NCBI GenBank assembly: GCA_965227875.1
Contig: OZ245783.1
Location: 3,782,001 to 3,846,000 of the forward strand
Length of the DNA stretch: 64,000 nt
Origin: G965227875 sp965227875
GTDB lineage: Bacteria > Pseudomonadota > Alphaproteobacteria > Rhizobiales > JAJFHC01
Direction of reading: 5' to 3'
Shown piece by piece: positions 34,301 to 43,142 of this stretch. The translations under genes and the position numbers were made by a program. How positions within the stretch are numbered: the stretch's first letter is position 1; the number at the start of each line of letters is the position of its first letter. The notes beneath the pieces were generated by a model. That model was not told the DNA's origin. It saw only the letters and a program-made list of their open reading frames with translations, and made no database searches.

Positions 34301-34740
34301 CCGGCCTTGAGCCGGGACCGTCCCAAACCGAAGCCTGTGTTTTCCGCGATCCCGGATCTCGCCTCCGCTCGTCCGGGAAACGATCTCGTATCCCGGGCGC
34401 AGACCCGGGACCGTTCCAGATCGAAGCCTTTGTTCTTTACGGTCCCGGATCTCGCGTGCGCTCGTTCGGGAACCGATCTCGTATCCCGGGCGCAGACCCG
34501 GGACCGTCCCACACCGAAGCCTGTGTTCTTTACGCTCCCGGATCTCGCGTGCGCTCGTTCGGGAACCGATCTCGTATTCCGGGCGCAGACCCGGGACCGT
34601 TTCAGATCGAGGCCTGTGTTCTTTACGCTCCCGGATCTCGCCTCCGCTCGTCCGGGAAACGAACGCGTATCCCGGGCGTAGACCCGGGACCGTTCCAGAC
34701 CGCAGCCTGTGTTTTGCTCGATCCCGGATCGCTCGTCCCG
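34296..34740. repeat. 93-bp tandem repeat array, four full units and a partial fifth
   Basis: The word GGGACCG recurs at 34314, 34407, 34500, 34593 and 34686, exactly 93 bp apart. Each unit carries an inverted repeat (TCCCGGGCGCAGACCCGGGA or close) and the words GATCCCGGATCTCG-like and CTCGTCCGGGAA-like. Units differ by a few substitutions (for example CCTCCGCTCGTCC against GTGCGCTCGTTCG), and the two variants alternate in blocks. The dyads could form hairpins. No protein is inferred. Confidence 0.9.
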
Positions 34741-34847
34741 CAAACAGCAGGGGCTCGGCGGCGAAGGCGCGTTTATTCGATTGTCGGCTGGTGTATGCTG
34801 GCGCCAGGCAGAAACGTCCGCTCCCGACCGCACATGAGGTTCATCCC

Positions 34848-35414
34848 GTGGCTCCCAACGTTCCGCGCATCGGCCCGACGATCCAGCGGGAGCGCAAGAC
34901 GCGCAAGCTGACGCTCGAGCAACTGGCGTCGCTCTCGGGCGTGTCGAAATCCATGCTGAGCCAGATCGAGCGCGGGCAGGCGAACCCGACCTTCGCCGTG
35001 CTCTGGGGCCTGACCCAGGCGCTCGGCATCGAGATCGCCGACTTGATCGGCGGCAGCGCGGCCTCCTCCGGGGAAGACCGGATCGAGGTGCTGACCGCCG
35101 CGCAGACGCCGGAAATCCGCAGCGCGGACGGCAAGTGCCGGTTGAGGATCCTGTCCTCGCCCCGCCTGGCCGGCGACACGGAATGGTACGACATCGCGTT
35201 CGCACCCGGCGGCAGGCTCGACAGCGAGGCCCATGCCCCCGGATCGCGAGAACATTTCACCGCCATGTCCGACGGTCTCGAAGTCTCCAGCGGGAGTTGC
35301 ACGGTCACCTTGAACCGGGGCGAGACTGCGCGCTATGCGGCCGACACGGCGCATTGCATCGTGAACCGCGGTGACGAGACGGCGCATGGACTTCTTGTGG
35401 TGCTCTACCGGTGA
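34848..35414 (+). CDS. XRE family regulator with C-terminal cupin domain
   Basis: A 188-residue regulator: helix-turn-helix at about residues 10-65 (LTLEQLASLSGVSKSMLSQI) and a cupin beta-barrel at about 110-188, closing with HCIVNRGDETAHGLLVV. XRE-cupin proteins control amino-acid and amine catabolism and bind a small effector in the cupin. Its position 111 bp before kbl-tdh suggests control of that operon. The GTG at 34848 with GAGG upstream is preferred to a GTG at 34791. Confidence 0.85.
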   Translation: MAPNVPRIGPTIQRERKTRKLTLEQLASLSGVSKSMLSQIERGQANPTFAVLWGLTQALGIEIADLIGGSAASSGEDRIEVLTAAQTPEIRSADGKCRLRILSSPRLAGDTEWYDIAFAPGGRLDSEAHAPGSREHFTAMSDGLEVSSGSCTVTLNRGETARYAADTAHCIVNRGDETAHGLLVVLYR

Positions 35415-35489
35415 ACGTCCACACCCGTCACGCATGGCCCCGCGACGAAGGCGCGGCTTGTTCGAAATAGTGCTTGTCGAGGACAAAAA

Positions 35490-35503
35490 TCCAATATACT
35501 GGA
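35490..35503. promoter_or_regulatory. Imperfect palindrome upstream of kbl
   Basis: TCCAATATACTGGA (TCCA-N6-TGGA with a near-symmetric core) sits in an A-rich context 22 bp before the kbl start, between the XRE-cupin gene and its presumed target. It is a candidate operator. Confidence 0.4.
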
Positions 35504-35525
35504 AAACGCCTGAAGGGAGTCGATC

Positions 35526-36731
35526 ATGCAAGCCGAATTCACCGATCACCTCGCGGCCACTCTCTCCGAGATAGACGCCGCGGGACTCTACAAGCGTGAA
35601 CGTCTCATCACGACGCCGCAGTCGGGCCGGATCGCGATTTCCGAGGATGGCCGGCAGCGCGAGATGATCAATCTGTGCGCCAACAACTATCTCGGTCTCG
35701 CCCACCATCCGGAGATCGAACAGGCCGCCCGCGACGCCATCGACAGCCACGGTTTCGGCATGGCGTCGGTTCGCTTCATCTGCGGCGCGCAGGACATCCA
35801 CCGCGAACTGGAGCGCGCGATCGCGAACTATCTCGGCAAGGACGACGCGATCCTTTTCGCCGCCTGTTTCGATGCCAATGGCGGCATTTTCGAGACGCTG
35901 CTCGGCCCGGACGACGCCATCATCTCCGACAGCCTCAACCACGCGTCGATCATCGACGGGGTCAGGCTGTCAAAGGCGAAGCGCTACCGCTATGCCAACT
36001 CCGACATGGACGCACTCGAGGATCAGCTCAGGCAGGCCGACCGGGAGGGCGCCCGGTTCAGGCTGATCGTCACGGACGGCGTCTTCTCCATGGACGGTTA
36101 CGTGGCAAGACTTCCCGAGATCTGTGCGCTCGCGGAGGCCCATGGCGCAATGGTGATGATCGACGACTGCCACGCCACCGGCCATCTCGGCGAAAGGGGG
36201 GCGGGAACGCCCGCCCTGACGGGCGTGGGCGACAGGGTCGACATCGTCACCGGCACGTTCGGCAAGACCCTGGGCGGCGCCATGGGCGGGTTCATCGCGG
36301 CCCCGCAGCCGGCCATCGACCTGCTGCGCCAGCGCGCCCGGCCGTACCTGTTCTCCAACAGCCTGGCGCCGGCTGTGGTCGCCGGCTCCATCAAGGCCAT
36401 CGAAATCGCCGAACGTGCCGACGACCTGCGCGCCCGTCTCATGGCTCACACGGCAACCTTCCGGCAGAAGATGACGGACGCCGGGTTCGAGCTGCTGCCC
36501 GGTGAGACGCCCATCATTCCGGTGATGACCCACGAGGCGACCATGGCCCAGCGGCTCGCCGCCGAGCTCGACCGGCGCGGGGTCTATGTCGCGGGCTTCT
36601 TCTTCCCGGTCGTGCCGAAGGGTGCGGCCCGCATCCGCACGCAAATGTCGGCCGCGTTGACCGACGATGACATCGAAACCGCCGTCGCCGCATTCATCGA
36701 CGCCGGCAAGACCGTCGGGGTGATCTCCTGA
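35526..36731 (+). CDS. kbl: Glycine C-acetyltransferase (2-amino-3-ketobutyrate CoA ligase)
   Basis: A 401-residue alpha-oxoamine synthase of the normal Kbl length. Visible motifs are NNYLGLAHHPE, MIDDCHATGHLG (Asp contacting PLP) and GTFGKTLGGAMGG (Schiff-base Lys). It splits 2-amino-3-oxobutyrate with CoA to glycine and acetyl-CoA. tdh follows after 1 bp and supplies the substrate. AAGGGAG lies upstream of the ATG. Confidence 0.96.
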   Translation: MQAEFTDHLAATLSEIDAAGLYKRERLITTPQSGRIAISEDGRQREMINLCANNYLGLAHHPEIEQAARDAIDSHGFGMASVRFICGAQDIHRELERAIANYLGKDDAILFAACFDANGGIFETLLGPDDAIISDSLNHASIIDGVRLSKAKRYRYANSDMDALEDQLRQADREGARFRLIVTDGVFSMDGYVARLPEICALAEAHGAMVMIDDCHATGHLGERGAGTPALTGVGDRVDIVTGTFGKTLGGAMGGFIAAPQPAIDLLRQRARPYLFSNSLAPAVVAGSIKAIEIAERADDLRARLMAHTATFRQKMTDAGFELLPGETPIIPVMTHEATMAQRLAAELDRRGVYVAGFFFPVVPKGAARIRTQMSAALTDDDIETAVAAFIDAGKTVGVIS

Positions 36732-36732
36732 G

Positions 36733-37758
36733 ATGAAGGCACTTGCAAAACAGAAACGCGAACCGGGCATCTGGATGATCGACGCCCCGGTGCCGGAGAT
36801 CGGACCGGAAGACGTCCTCGTCAAGGTCCACAAGACAGGCATCTGCGGGACGGACGTCCATATCTACAACTGGGACGACTGGGCACAGCAGACCATCCCC
36901 GTACCCATGATTACAGGCCACGAATACGCCGGTGTCATCGCCGACGTCGGAGAGGACGTCACCAAGCTGAAGGTCGGCCAGCGCGTGTCCGGCGAAGGGC
37001 ACGTGGTGGGCATGAACAGCCGCGCCTCTCGGGCCGGGAAATACCATCTCGATCCCGACACCAAGGGCATCGGCGTGAACCTGCCCGGCGCCTTCGCGGA
37101 ATATGTCCGGATTCCGGCCTTCAACATCATCCCTCTGCCCGACGAGATCGACGATGAGATCGGTGCGATCCTCGACCCGCTCGGCAACGCGGTGCACACG
37201 GCGCTCGCCTTCGAACTCGTCGGCGAGGACGTGATCATCACCGGCGCCGGTCCGATCGGGATCATGAGCGCGGCCGTCGCCCGGCAGGCGGGCGCCCGCC
37301 ATGTCGTCATCACGGACGTCAATCTCGAACGCCTGAAACTGGCGGCCGAAGTCGCGGACGTGCGTCCGGTCAACGTCACCGAGGAAGACCTGCGCGACGT
37401 CATGGCCGAACTGCACATGAAGGAGGGGTTCGACGTCGGGCTGGAGATGAGCGGCGCGCCCGCCGCCCTCGACCAGATGATCGACCATCTCGTCATGGGC
37501 GGACGCATCGCACTGCTCGGCGTTCCGGCCCGGCCGTTCGTCTTCGACCTGTCGAAGGTCGTCTTCCGCATGGTCAACCTGAAGGGCATCTACGGCCGAG
37601 AGATGTTCGAGACCTGGCACAAGATGCTCGCCATGCTCGAAAGCGGCCTCGACGTGCGCGGGATCATCACCCACCGCATGGGCGTCGACGACTACGAGGA
37701 AGCCTTCAGAATCGCCGCCGCGGGCGAGGCTGGAAAGGTCGTGCTCGACTGGCAATAG
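36733..37758 (+). CDS. tdh: L-threonine 3-dehydrogenase
   Basis: A 341-residue zinc-containing medium-chain dehydrogenase. The catalytic zinc Cys is in KTGICGTDVHIYNWD, with His-Glu in GHEYAG, and the NAD motif is GAGPIGIMSAA. It oxidises L-threonine to 2-amino-3-oxobutyrate, which Kbl cleaves. The structural-zinc cysteine cluster of the family is absent at the usual place: GHVVGMNSRASRAGKYHLD replaces the four-Cys lobe. The last 30 nucleotides resemble the first part of the 113-bp repeat that follows. Confidence 0.95.
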   Translation: MKALAKQKREPGIWMIDAPVPEIGPEDVLVKVHKTGICGTDVHIYNWDDWAQQTIPVPMITGHEYAGVIADVGEDVTKLKVGQRVSGEGHVVGMNSRASRAGKYHLDPDTKGIGVNLPGAFAEYVRIPAFNIIPLPDEIDDEIGAILDPLGNAVHTALAFELVGEDVIITGAGPIGIMSAAVARQAGARHVVITDVNLERLKLAAEVADVRPVNVTEEDLRDVMAELHMKEGFDVGLEMSGAPAALDQMIDHLVMGGRIALLGVPARPFVFDLSKVVFRMVNLKGIYGREMFETWHKMLAMLESGLDVRGIITHRMGVDDYEEAFRIAAAGEAGKVVLDWQ

Positions 37759-38275
37759 GGCCGGCTCGCCTTTGCGTCTGCCGCGCTGGATTCCAGCTTT
37801 CGCTGGAATTTCGGGAGGGGGCGTTTTAGGGAGGCCGGTCCGGTCGGGAAGGTAGGGTTCGACTGGCAATAAGGACGGCTCGCCTATTCGTATGCCGCGC
37901 TGGATTCCAGCTTTCGCTGGAAATTCGGGCGGGGCTTTTTGGGGAGGCCGGCCGGGCCGGGAAGGTAGGGCTCGACTGGAAATAGGGCCGGCTCGCCATT
38001 TCGTCTGCCGTACTGGATTCCAGCTTTCGCTGGAAATTCGGGTGGGGCTTTTTGGCGAGGCGGGTCCGATCGGGAAGGTAGGGTTCAACTGACGGTAGGG
38101 GCGGCTCGCCTATTCGTCTGCCGTACTGGGTTCCGGCTTTCGCTGGAAATTCGGGTGGGGATTTTTGGGGAGGTCGGCCAGGTCGGGAAGGTGGGGTTCG
38201 ACTGGCGGTAGGGGCGGTTTGCCTTTTCGGCTGCCGTACTGGATTCCAGCTTACGCTGGAAATTCGGGGAGGGTA
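37727..38275. repeat. 113-bp tandem repeat array, five units, beginning inside the tdh 3' end
   Basis: The word TCGACT (or TCAACT) recurs at 37745, 37859, 37972, 38085 and 38198, and CTGGATTCC (or close) at 37786, 37900, 38013, 38126 and 38239: spacing 114, 113, 113 and 113. The first unit's start is the coding end of tdh, and later units are diverged copies of it. Each unit has the hairpin TTCCAGC-TTTC-GCTGGAA. The 37759-38490 stretch holds no gene apart from this array and an inverted copy at 38366-38400. Confidence 0.9.
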
Positions 38276-38365
38276 TTGCACCGCCCTGCCCACGCGACAT
38301 GCCTTCAGCCGTCACCACGGAAGTCTTGACCGCGAGAGGGTTTGCATTCCTGCCCTCGACCCGCA

Positions 38366-38400
38366 CCCCACCCGAATTTCCAGCGAAAGCTGGAATCCAT
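38366..38400. repeat. Inverted copy of the hairpin from the 113-bp repeat
   Basis: CCCACCCGAATTTCCAGC followed by GAAAGCTGGAATCC is the reverse complement of the hairpin core in the tandem units. It lies about 90 bp beyond the array, before the 3' end of the leftward acyltransferase gene. It is followed by two copies of a 14-bp word GCGGCGGTATCTAC, 21 bp apart. Confidence 0.75.
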
Positions 38401-38490
38401 GCGGCGGTATCTACCCGTGCTGCGGCGGTATCTACGCCCCGCTTCGCAACCGCATGGTCCTTCGCCCGCATGCACGGCCCCAGCCCGGAC

Positions 38491-41400
38491 TTACGCCGTA
38501 CCGGGAAACGCCTCCGCGACCATGGCCTGCAGGGCGACATAGTCGGTCTTGCCGGTGCCGAGCACGGGCAGGGTGTCGACGGTGAGGATCTCGCGCGGGA
38601 TCATGAGTTCCGATATGCCGCGTGATTTCCCGTCGTCGAGAAGATCCTTTCGCGCCGCGCCCTGCCTGTCCGTCACCAGCACCACCTGCTCGCCCTTGCG
38701 GTCATCCGGGATGGACACGGCCGCATGCGCGTTGCCGGGCCAGACCTGGGCCGCATGGGTCTCCACGGCCGCGAGCGAGACCATCTCGCCCGCGATCTTG
38801 GCGAAGCGCTTGGCGCGGCCGGCGATGGTGACGAAACCGTCTTCGTCGATCTCGACGATATCCCCCGTGTCGTACCAGCCGTCGGCGGGAGGGTGGAGCC
38901 GGCCCGGCGCCTCGTGGCGGAGATAACCCAGCATGATGTTGGGACCGGAGACTTCCAGCCGACCGCCTTTCTCGATGCCCGGCACGGGCACGACCCGGTA
39001 GTCGATCCCCGGCAGGATGCGCCCCACGGTGCCCGCCCTGAACTGCATCGGCGTGTTGGTGGCGATGACGGGCGCGGTCTCGGTGGCGCCGTAGCCCTCG
39101 AATATCCGCAGGCCGAACTTCTCCGACCACGTCTGTCTGGTCTCGGGTTTCAGTTTCTCGGCGCCCGCGAAGACATAGCGCAGGCTGTAGAAGTCATAGG
39201 GGTGGGACGAGCGCGCATAGCCGGCCAGGAAGGTGTCCGTGCCGAACATGATGGTGGCGTTCGTGTCGTAGACCAGTTCCGGCACGATCCGGTAGTGGAG
39301 CGGCGAGGGATAGAGAAACGTGCGAATGCCCGAAAGGATCGGCAGGAGGAGACCCCCGGTGAGGCCGAAGGAATGGAAGACGGGAAGGGCGTTGAACACG
39401 ATGTCCGAGGGGTTGAAGTCGACCCGCGCGGTCAGCTGGAAACGGTTCGCCTGGATGTTCCGGTGGCTGAGGACGACGCCTTTGGGAACGCCTTCCGAGC
39501 CGGACGTGAAAAGAACCACGGCCGGATCCCCTGCCGTCACGTTCCGGGCCGTGCGCCGGTAGACATGGCCCGCGAAGATCGATTCCAGCATTCCGCGGAG
39601 TTTCGCGAAAAGTCCGAGTTCCGCGCGCAGGTCCTCGAGCATCACGAGCTTGCATGTCTGCGATATGGCGGCTGCCGCGTCGTCGAGTTTGGCGAGTTCG
39701 ATGAACCGCCGCGACGTCAGCACGACCCGGATTTCCGCGGTCTCGCAGGCAGCCACCATGTTGCGGGCGCCGGTCGAGAAATTGAGCATGGCCGGCACCC
39801 GGCCGAAGGCCTGGAGCGCGAAGAACGTCACCACGGCGCCGAGCGCATTGGGCAGCAGCACGCCGACGCGCTCTCCGGGCTCCGTCATTGCGGCGATACG
39901 GCGTCCGAGCACGAACGAGCCCGTGACAATGCGGGAATAGCTGGCGGGGTGGCGCTCCACGTCCTCGATGACGACGTGGCCACCGCCATGCGCCTTGCGC
40001 GCGTCGAGCAGGGCGGGAAACAGCGGGACCTCGCGCTCGCTCGTCTCGAAGATCATGTCCGTCATGACGTCGTAGAGACGGTTGCCGATCTCCTGGCGCT
40101 TGGCGCGTCCTTTCAGGTCGTCGGGAATGTCGAACCGGCGCGGTTCGAGGAAGGTCACCGTGATCTTGGGAAACCACCGCAGCCGCATCTTGCCCCTGAG
40201 GCGCGAAAAGCGGGAGTACTGCGCGCCGTCAATGCGCACGGGCAGCAGGGCGGCATCCGCGAGATCGGCGATCGCGCCCGGTCCCTCGTAGACCTTCATC
40301 AGCGCCCCGGTCAGGGTGATCCGTCCTTCGGGGAAGATGACGCACTTGCGCCCCTCCATCACCGCCTTGGCCATGGTCCGGGCGGCAAACGGATTCGTCG
40401 GGTCGACGGGCAGGAGGTCGAAGAAGAGGAACGCGGGCTTCACCCACCATGCCCTGGCGATGTGCGTGTTGATCGCGAAGACGGCCTTGTCGGGCAGGAT
40501 TGCGCCGAGCAGCGGCCCGTCCAGGAAGGAGGTGTGGTTGGCCACGATGACCACCCGGTCGCCGGCCGCGCGGTAATGCTCCAGCCCCCGGACCTCCAGA
40601 CGGTAGAAGGTGCGGAAGATCGCGGTTGCGAAGCCCTTGACCGTTTCCTCCGGCAGGAGTTTGCAGATGTAGACGGCGACGACGGTGTTGGCGATCGCGG
40701 CCGCGAGAAAGACCTGCGGGATGGTGAAACCGGCCGACAGCATGGCGATTGTCGCCAGCGCGGACAGCACGAGGAAGGCGGCGTTGACGACATTGTTGCT
40801 GGCGATGGTCCGCGAGCGGTGGGCGGGGTCGCTCCAGTCCTGGAGAATGGCGTAGAGCGGTACGATGTAGATGCCGCCGAAGATGGAGATCATGGCAAGA
40901 TCGAAGAGAATCCGGATGCCGCCCGCCTGTTGCGGGAACGCGATGGCGTCGAGCAACTGCCCGTTCGTGTTCATGCGCACGCTGGCGAAGAACAGGTCGA
41001 TGCAGAAGACCGACATGCCGATTGCCGCCAGCGGCACGAACTTCGCGGAGACCTCGCCGGACAGCAGCTTGTTGCACAGGAGCGAGCCCACGCCGATGCC
41101 GACCGAGAAGACGGTCAGGAAGAGCGTGACCACCGTCTCGTCCCCGCCGAGCGTTTCCTTGGCATAGGTGGGAAACTGGGCGAGGAAGATGCCGCCGAAG
41201 AGCCAGAACCACGAGATCCCGAGGATCGCCCGGAAGATGCCGAGCTGTCCGGCGGCATGACCGACGATGGCCGCAGTTTCGGTCACCGGGTTCCAGTTGA
41301 TGCGCAGGTCCGGCGCGGTTGGCGGAGCGACGGGGATGAACCGGCTGGCGAGAAACCCGGCCGCCGCGCAGAGCAGGACCAGGAAGGAAATCACCGCGGG

Positions 41401-41922
41401 GCCGCTTTCGCCGAGGATGAGCAGGCCGCCCGTGATCGTGCCCAGCAGGATCGCGAGAAACGTACCGGTCTCGATCAGCGCATTGCCGCCGATCAGTTCG
41501 TCTTCCTCCAGATGCTGCGGCAGGATCGAGTACTTGAGCGGACCGAAGAACGTCGATTGCGCGCCGAGCAGGAAGAGTATGAACAGCAGAAGCCATATGT
41601 CCTGCACGTAGAGAGCCGTTGCGGCGAGGCCCGCCAGCACCAGTTCCGCGAGCTTGATCGTGCGGATCAGCCGTGACTTCTCGTAGCGTTCGGCGATCTG
41701 GCCCGCGGTGGCTGAAAACAGGAAGAAGGGCAGGATGAAGATCCCCGCCGCGAGCGTCACCAGCAGCTTGGCGTCGAGCCCGGCGCGTTCCGCCAGGACG
41801 TAGGTCACGAGAATGACGAGCGCGTTCTTGAACAGGTTGTCGTTGAAGGCGCCCAGGGCCTGGGTCACGAAAAGGGGGCCGAAACGCAATTGCCGCAGGA
41901 TGCGGAACTGGGAGTGGTGCAT
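38491..41922 (-). CDS. aas: LplT-Aas-type fusion: MFS transporter, acyltransferase, acyl-ACP synthetase
   Basis: A 1143-residue three-part protein. Residues about 1-400 form an MFS lysophospholipid flippase-like transporter (12 hydrophobic segments). At about 440-640 is a PlsC acyltransferase with HTSFLD near 459 and FPEGRIT later. From about 670 is an AMP-binding acyl-ACP synthetase with LFTSGSEGVPKG near 804 and YGATETAP later. In E. coli the transporter (LplT) and Aas are separate; this fusion would import 2-acyl-lysophospholipid and re-acylate it in one chain. The gene stands alone. Confidence 0.93.
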   Translation of the reverse strand: MHHSQFRILRQLRFGPLFVTQALGAFNDNLFKNALVILVTYVLAERAGLDAKLLVTLAAGIFILPFFLFSATAGQIAERYEKSRLIRTIKLAELVLAGLAATALYVQDIWLLLFILFLLGAQSTFFGPLKYSILPQHLEEDELIGGNALIETGTFLAILLGTITGGLLILGESGPAVISFLVLLCAAAGFLASRFIPVAPPTAPDLRINWNPVTETAAIVGHAAGQLGIFRAILGISWFWLFGGIFLAQFPTYAKETLGGDETVVTLFLTVFSVGIGVGSLLCNKLLSGEVSAKFVPLAAIGMSVFCIDLFFASVRMNTNGQLLDAIAFPQQAGGIRILFDLAMISIFGGIYIVPLYAILQDWSDPAHRSRTIASNNVVNAAFLVLSALATIAMLSAGFTIPQVFLAAAIANTVVAVYICKLLPEETVKGFATAIFRTFYRLEVRGLEHYRAAGDRVVIVANHTSFLDGPLLGAILPDKAVFAINTHIARAWWVKPAFLFFDLLPVDPTNPFAARTMAKAVMEGRKCVIFPEGRITLTGALMKVYEGPGAIADLADAALLPVRIDGAQYSRFSRLRGKMRLRWFPKITVTFLEPRRFDIPDDLKGRAKRQEIGNRLYDVMTDMIFETSEREVPLFPALLDARKAHGGGHVVIEDVERHPASYSRIVTGSFVLGRRIAAMTEPGERVGVLLPNALGAVVTFFALQAFGRVPAMLNFSTGARNMVAACETAEIRVVLTSRRFIELAKLDDAAAAISQTCKLVMLEDLRAELGLFAKLRGMLESIFAGHVYRRTARNVTAGDPAVVLFTSGSEGVPKGVVLSHRNIQANRFQLTARVDFNPSDIVFNALPVFHSFGLTGGLLLPILSGIRTFLYPSPLHYRIVPELVYDTNATIMFGTDTFLAGYARSSHPYDFYSLRYVFAGAEKLKPETRQTWSEKFGLRIFEGYGATETAPVIATNTPMQFRAGTVGRILPGIDYRVVPVPGIEKGGRLEVSGPNIMLGYLRHEAPGRLHPPADGWYDTGDIVEIDEDGFVTIAGRAKRFAKIAGEMVSLAAVETHAAQVWPGNAHAAVSIPDDRKGEQVVLVTDRQGAARKDLLDDGKSRGISELMIPREILTVDTLPVLGTGKTDYVALQAMVAEAFPGTA

Positions 41923-42095
41923 GGGAGATCGCCCGTGTCGAGACAGCCTTGAGTCGGCGGCAGTCTACACCAGCGGCGCCCGTTGCATGTGACCGGATGG
42001 ATTTTTTGCAGGGTCGTGCGGCGGGTCCGCAAGCGACGCCAGCGGCACGGATCACTGAACTTCCCTTTTGCCGGATGCGGTGATAGGTGCTCGAA

Positions 42096-43061
42096 ATGAC
42101 CTTTCAATCCGTTTCCCCGACTCCATCCGCGCCTTCGGTCCTCGATCGTCCCGGTATCGCTACGGTCGCGATCATGTTCGCCGCCTTCACGTTCGGGCTG
42201 GTGCCCTATTTTGCGAGGGAACTCAGCGCAGCGGGGATCGCCGCACCGGCGATCGCGTTTTTCCGGTACGTGCTGACGGCCGTCGCGCTGTGCCCCTTCC
42301 TTGCGCTCGCGCGCGGCCAGCTGACCACGACCCTGTGGGGGATCGCGGCGGGTGCTTCCATGGGCGTCGGTTGGGTGGGCTACGTCAAGGCGCTCGAGAC
42401 CGTGCCTGTGGCCACCGCGGGCGTGCTGTACATGACCTACCCCATCTTCACCCTGCTCGTGTCCTGGCTGTGGTTCGGAAACCGGCCCGTGCCGCGCGCC
42501 ATGCTTGCCGGGGCGCTCGTCTTCGGCGCGGCGGTTGTCGCCATGCTGCCGGGCATGGACGGATTGCGCCTCGACCCGGCCCTGATCCTCGCACTGGCCG
42601 CGCCATGCAGCTTCGGTATTTCGATCAACATCCTCACCGAAAAACTCGTGAAGATCGCGCCCATCGCGCGGATCGCATGCGTCACGCTCGGTTCTGTGAT
42701 CGGCCTTCTGCCGCTGGTCCTGCCGCTCGAGGCACGGCAGGTGTTTCCGTCGGATGCGGGCCACTGGTGGCTCATCCTGGGGCTTGCGATCGCGACCGCT
42801 CTTGTCCCGCAGCTTCTCTACACCGTCTGCGCGCCGCGCATCGGCGCGGTCAAGAGCGCGGTTGCCGGGAGCATCGAATTGCCGACAATGTTCTTCGTCG
42901 GCTGGCTGGCCTTCGCAGAGGCGGTGACACCCGTGCACATGCTCGCGGGAGGCATGGTCTTGGCCGCCATATTGCTCACGCCGGCACGCCGCCCGGCCGG
43001 TCTGACGGTCAGCCTCGCCGCGGCTCGCGGGCCACGGCCCGCAGATCGGAAAAAACCGTGA
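42096..43061 (+). CDS. DMT superfamily (EamA) transporter
   Basis: A 321-residue inner-membrane protein with about ten hydrophobic segments in two EamA halves, and the phrase AGVLYMTYPIFTLL typical of the family. EamA proteins export amino acids and other metabolites; the substrate is unknown. The ATG at 42096 has AGG upstream; a GTG at 42087 is possible. Divergent from the aas gene. Confidence 0.86.
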   Translation: MTFQSVSPTPSAPSVLDRPGIATVAIMFAAFTFGLVPYFARELSAAGIAAPAIAFFRYVLTAVALCPFLALARGQLTTTLWGIAAGASMGVGWVGYVKALETVPVATAGVLYMTYPIFTLLVSWLWFGNRPVPRAMLAGALVFGAAVVAMLPGMDGLRLDPALILALAAPCSFGISINILTEKLVKIAPIARIACVTLGSVIGLLPLVLPLEARQVFPSDAGHWWLILGLAIATALVPQLLYTVCAPRIGAVKSAVAGSIELPTMFFVGWLAFAEAVTPVHMLAGGMVLAAILLTPARRPAGLTVSLAAARGPRPADRKKP

Positions 43062-43142
43062 GGGACACTCATTGCGGGCGTTTCGCACTTCCGATCTTTG
43101 GGGCATAGTCCGCGGACAGCGGGCATTGAAGAGGACAACAAG

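Larger units (their letters stand above)
34158..34847. other. 690-bp non-coding stretch dominated by repeats
   Basis: No gene is credible here. It holds a triple 19-bp repeat around TAGCCCCG (34251-34300) and then a 93-bp tandem array (34296-34740). The array has open frames on both strands, but only because 93 is a multiple of three. The last 100 bp precede the XRE-cupin gene and should hold its promoter. Confidence 0.7.

Noticed and set aside
34307..34681. A + strand frame coding a 31-residue repeated peptide
   Set aside because: It is produced by the 93-bp tandem array (93 is divisible by three). It has no ribosome site, no credible signal or fold, and the opposite strand is equally open.
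37759..38400. CRISPR array
   Set aside because: Units of 113 bp with diverged full-length similarity are tandem repeats; there are no short conserved repeats with unique spacers and no cas genes.
38725..41676. A 983-codon open frame on the + strand
   Set aside because: It is antisense to the LplT-Aas fusion, whose domains and motifs are intact. The antisense translation is Arg/Asp/Gly-rich with no recognisable domain, as expected from high-GC third-position bias.
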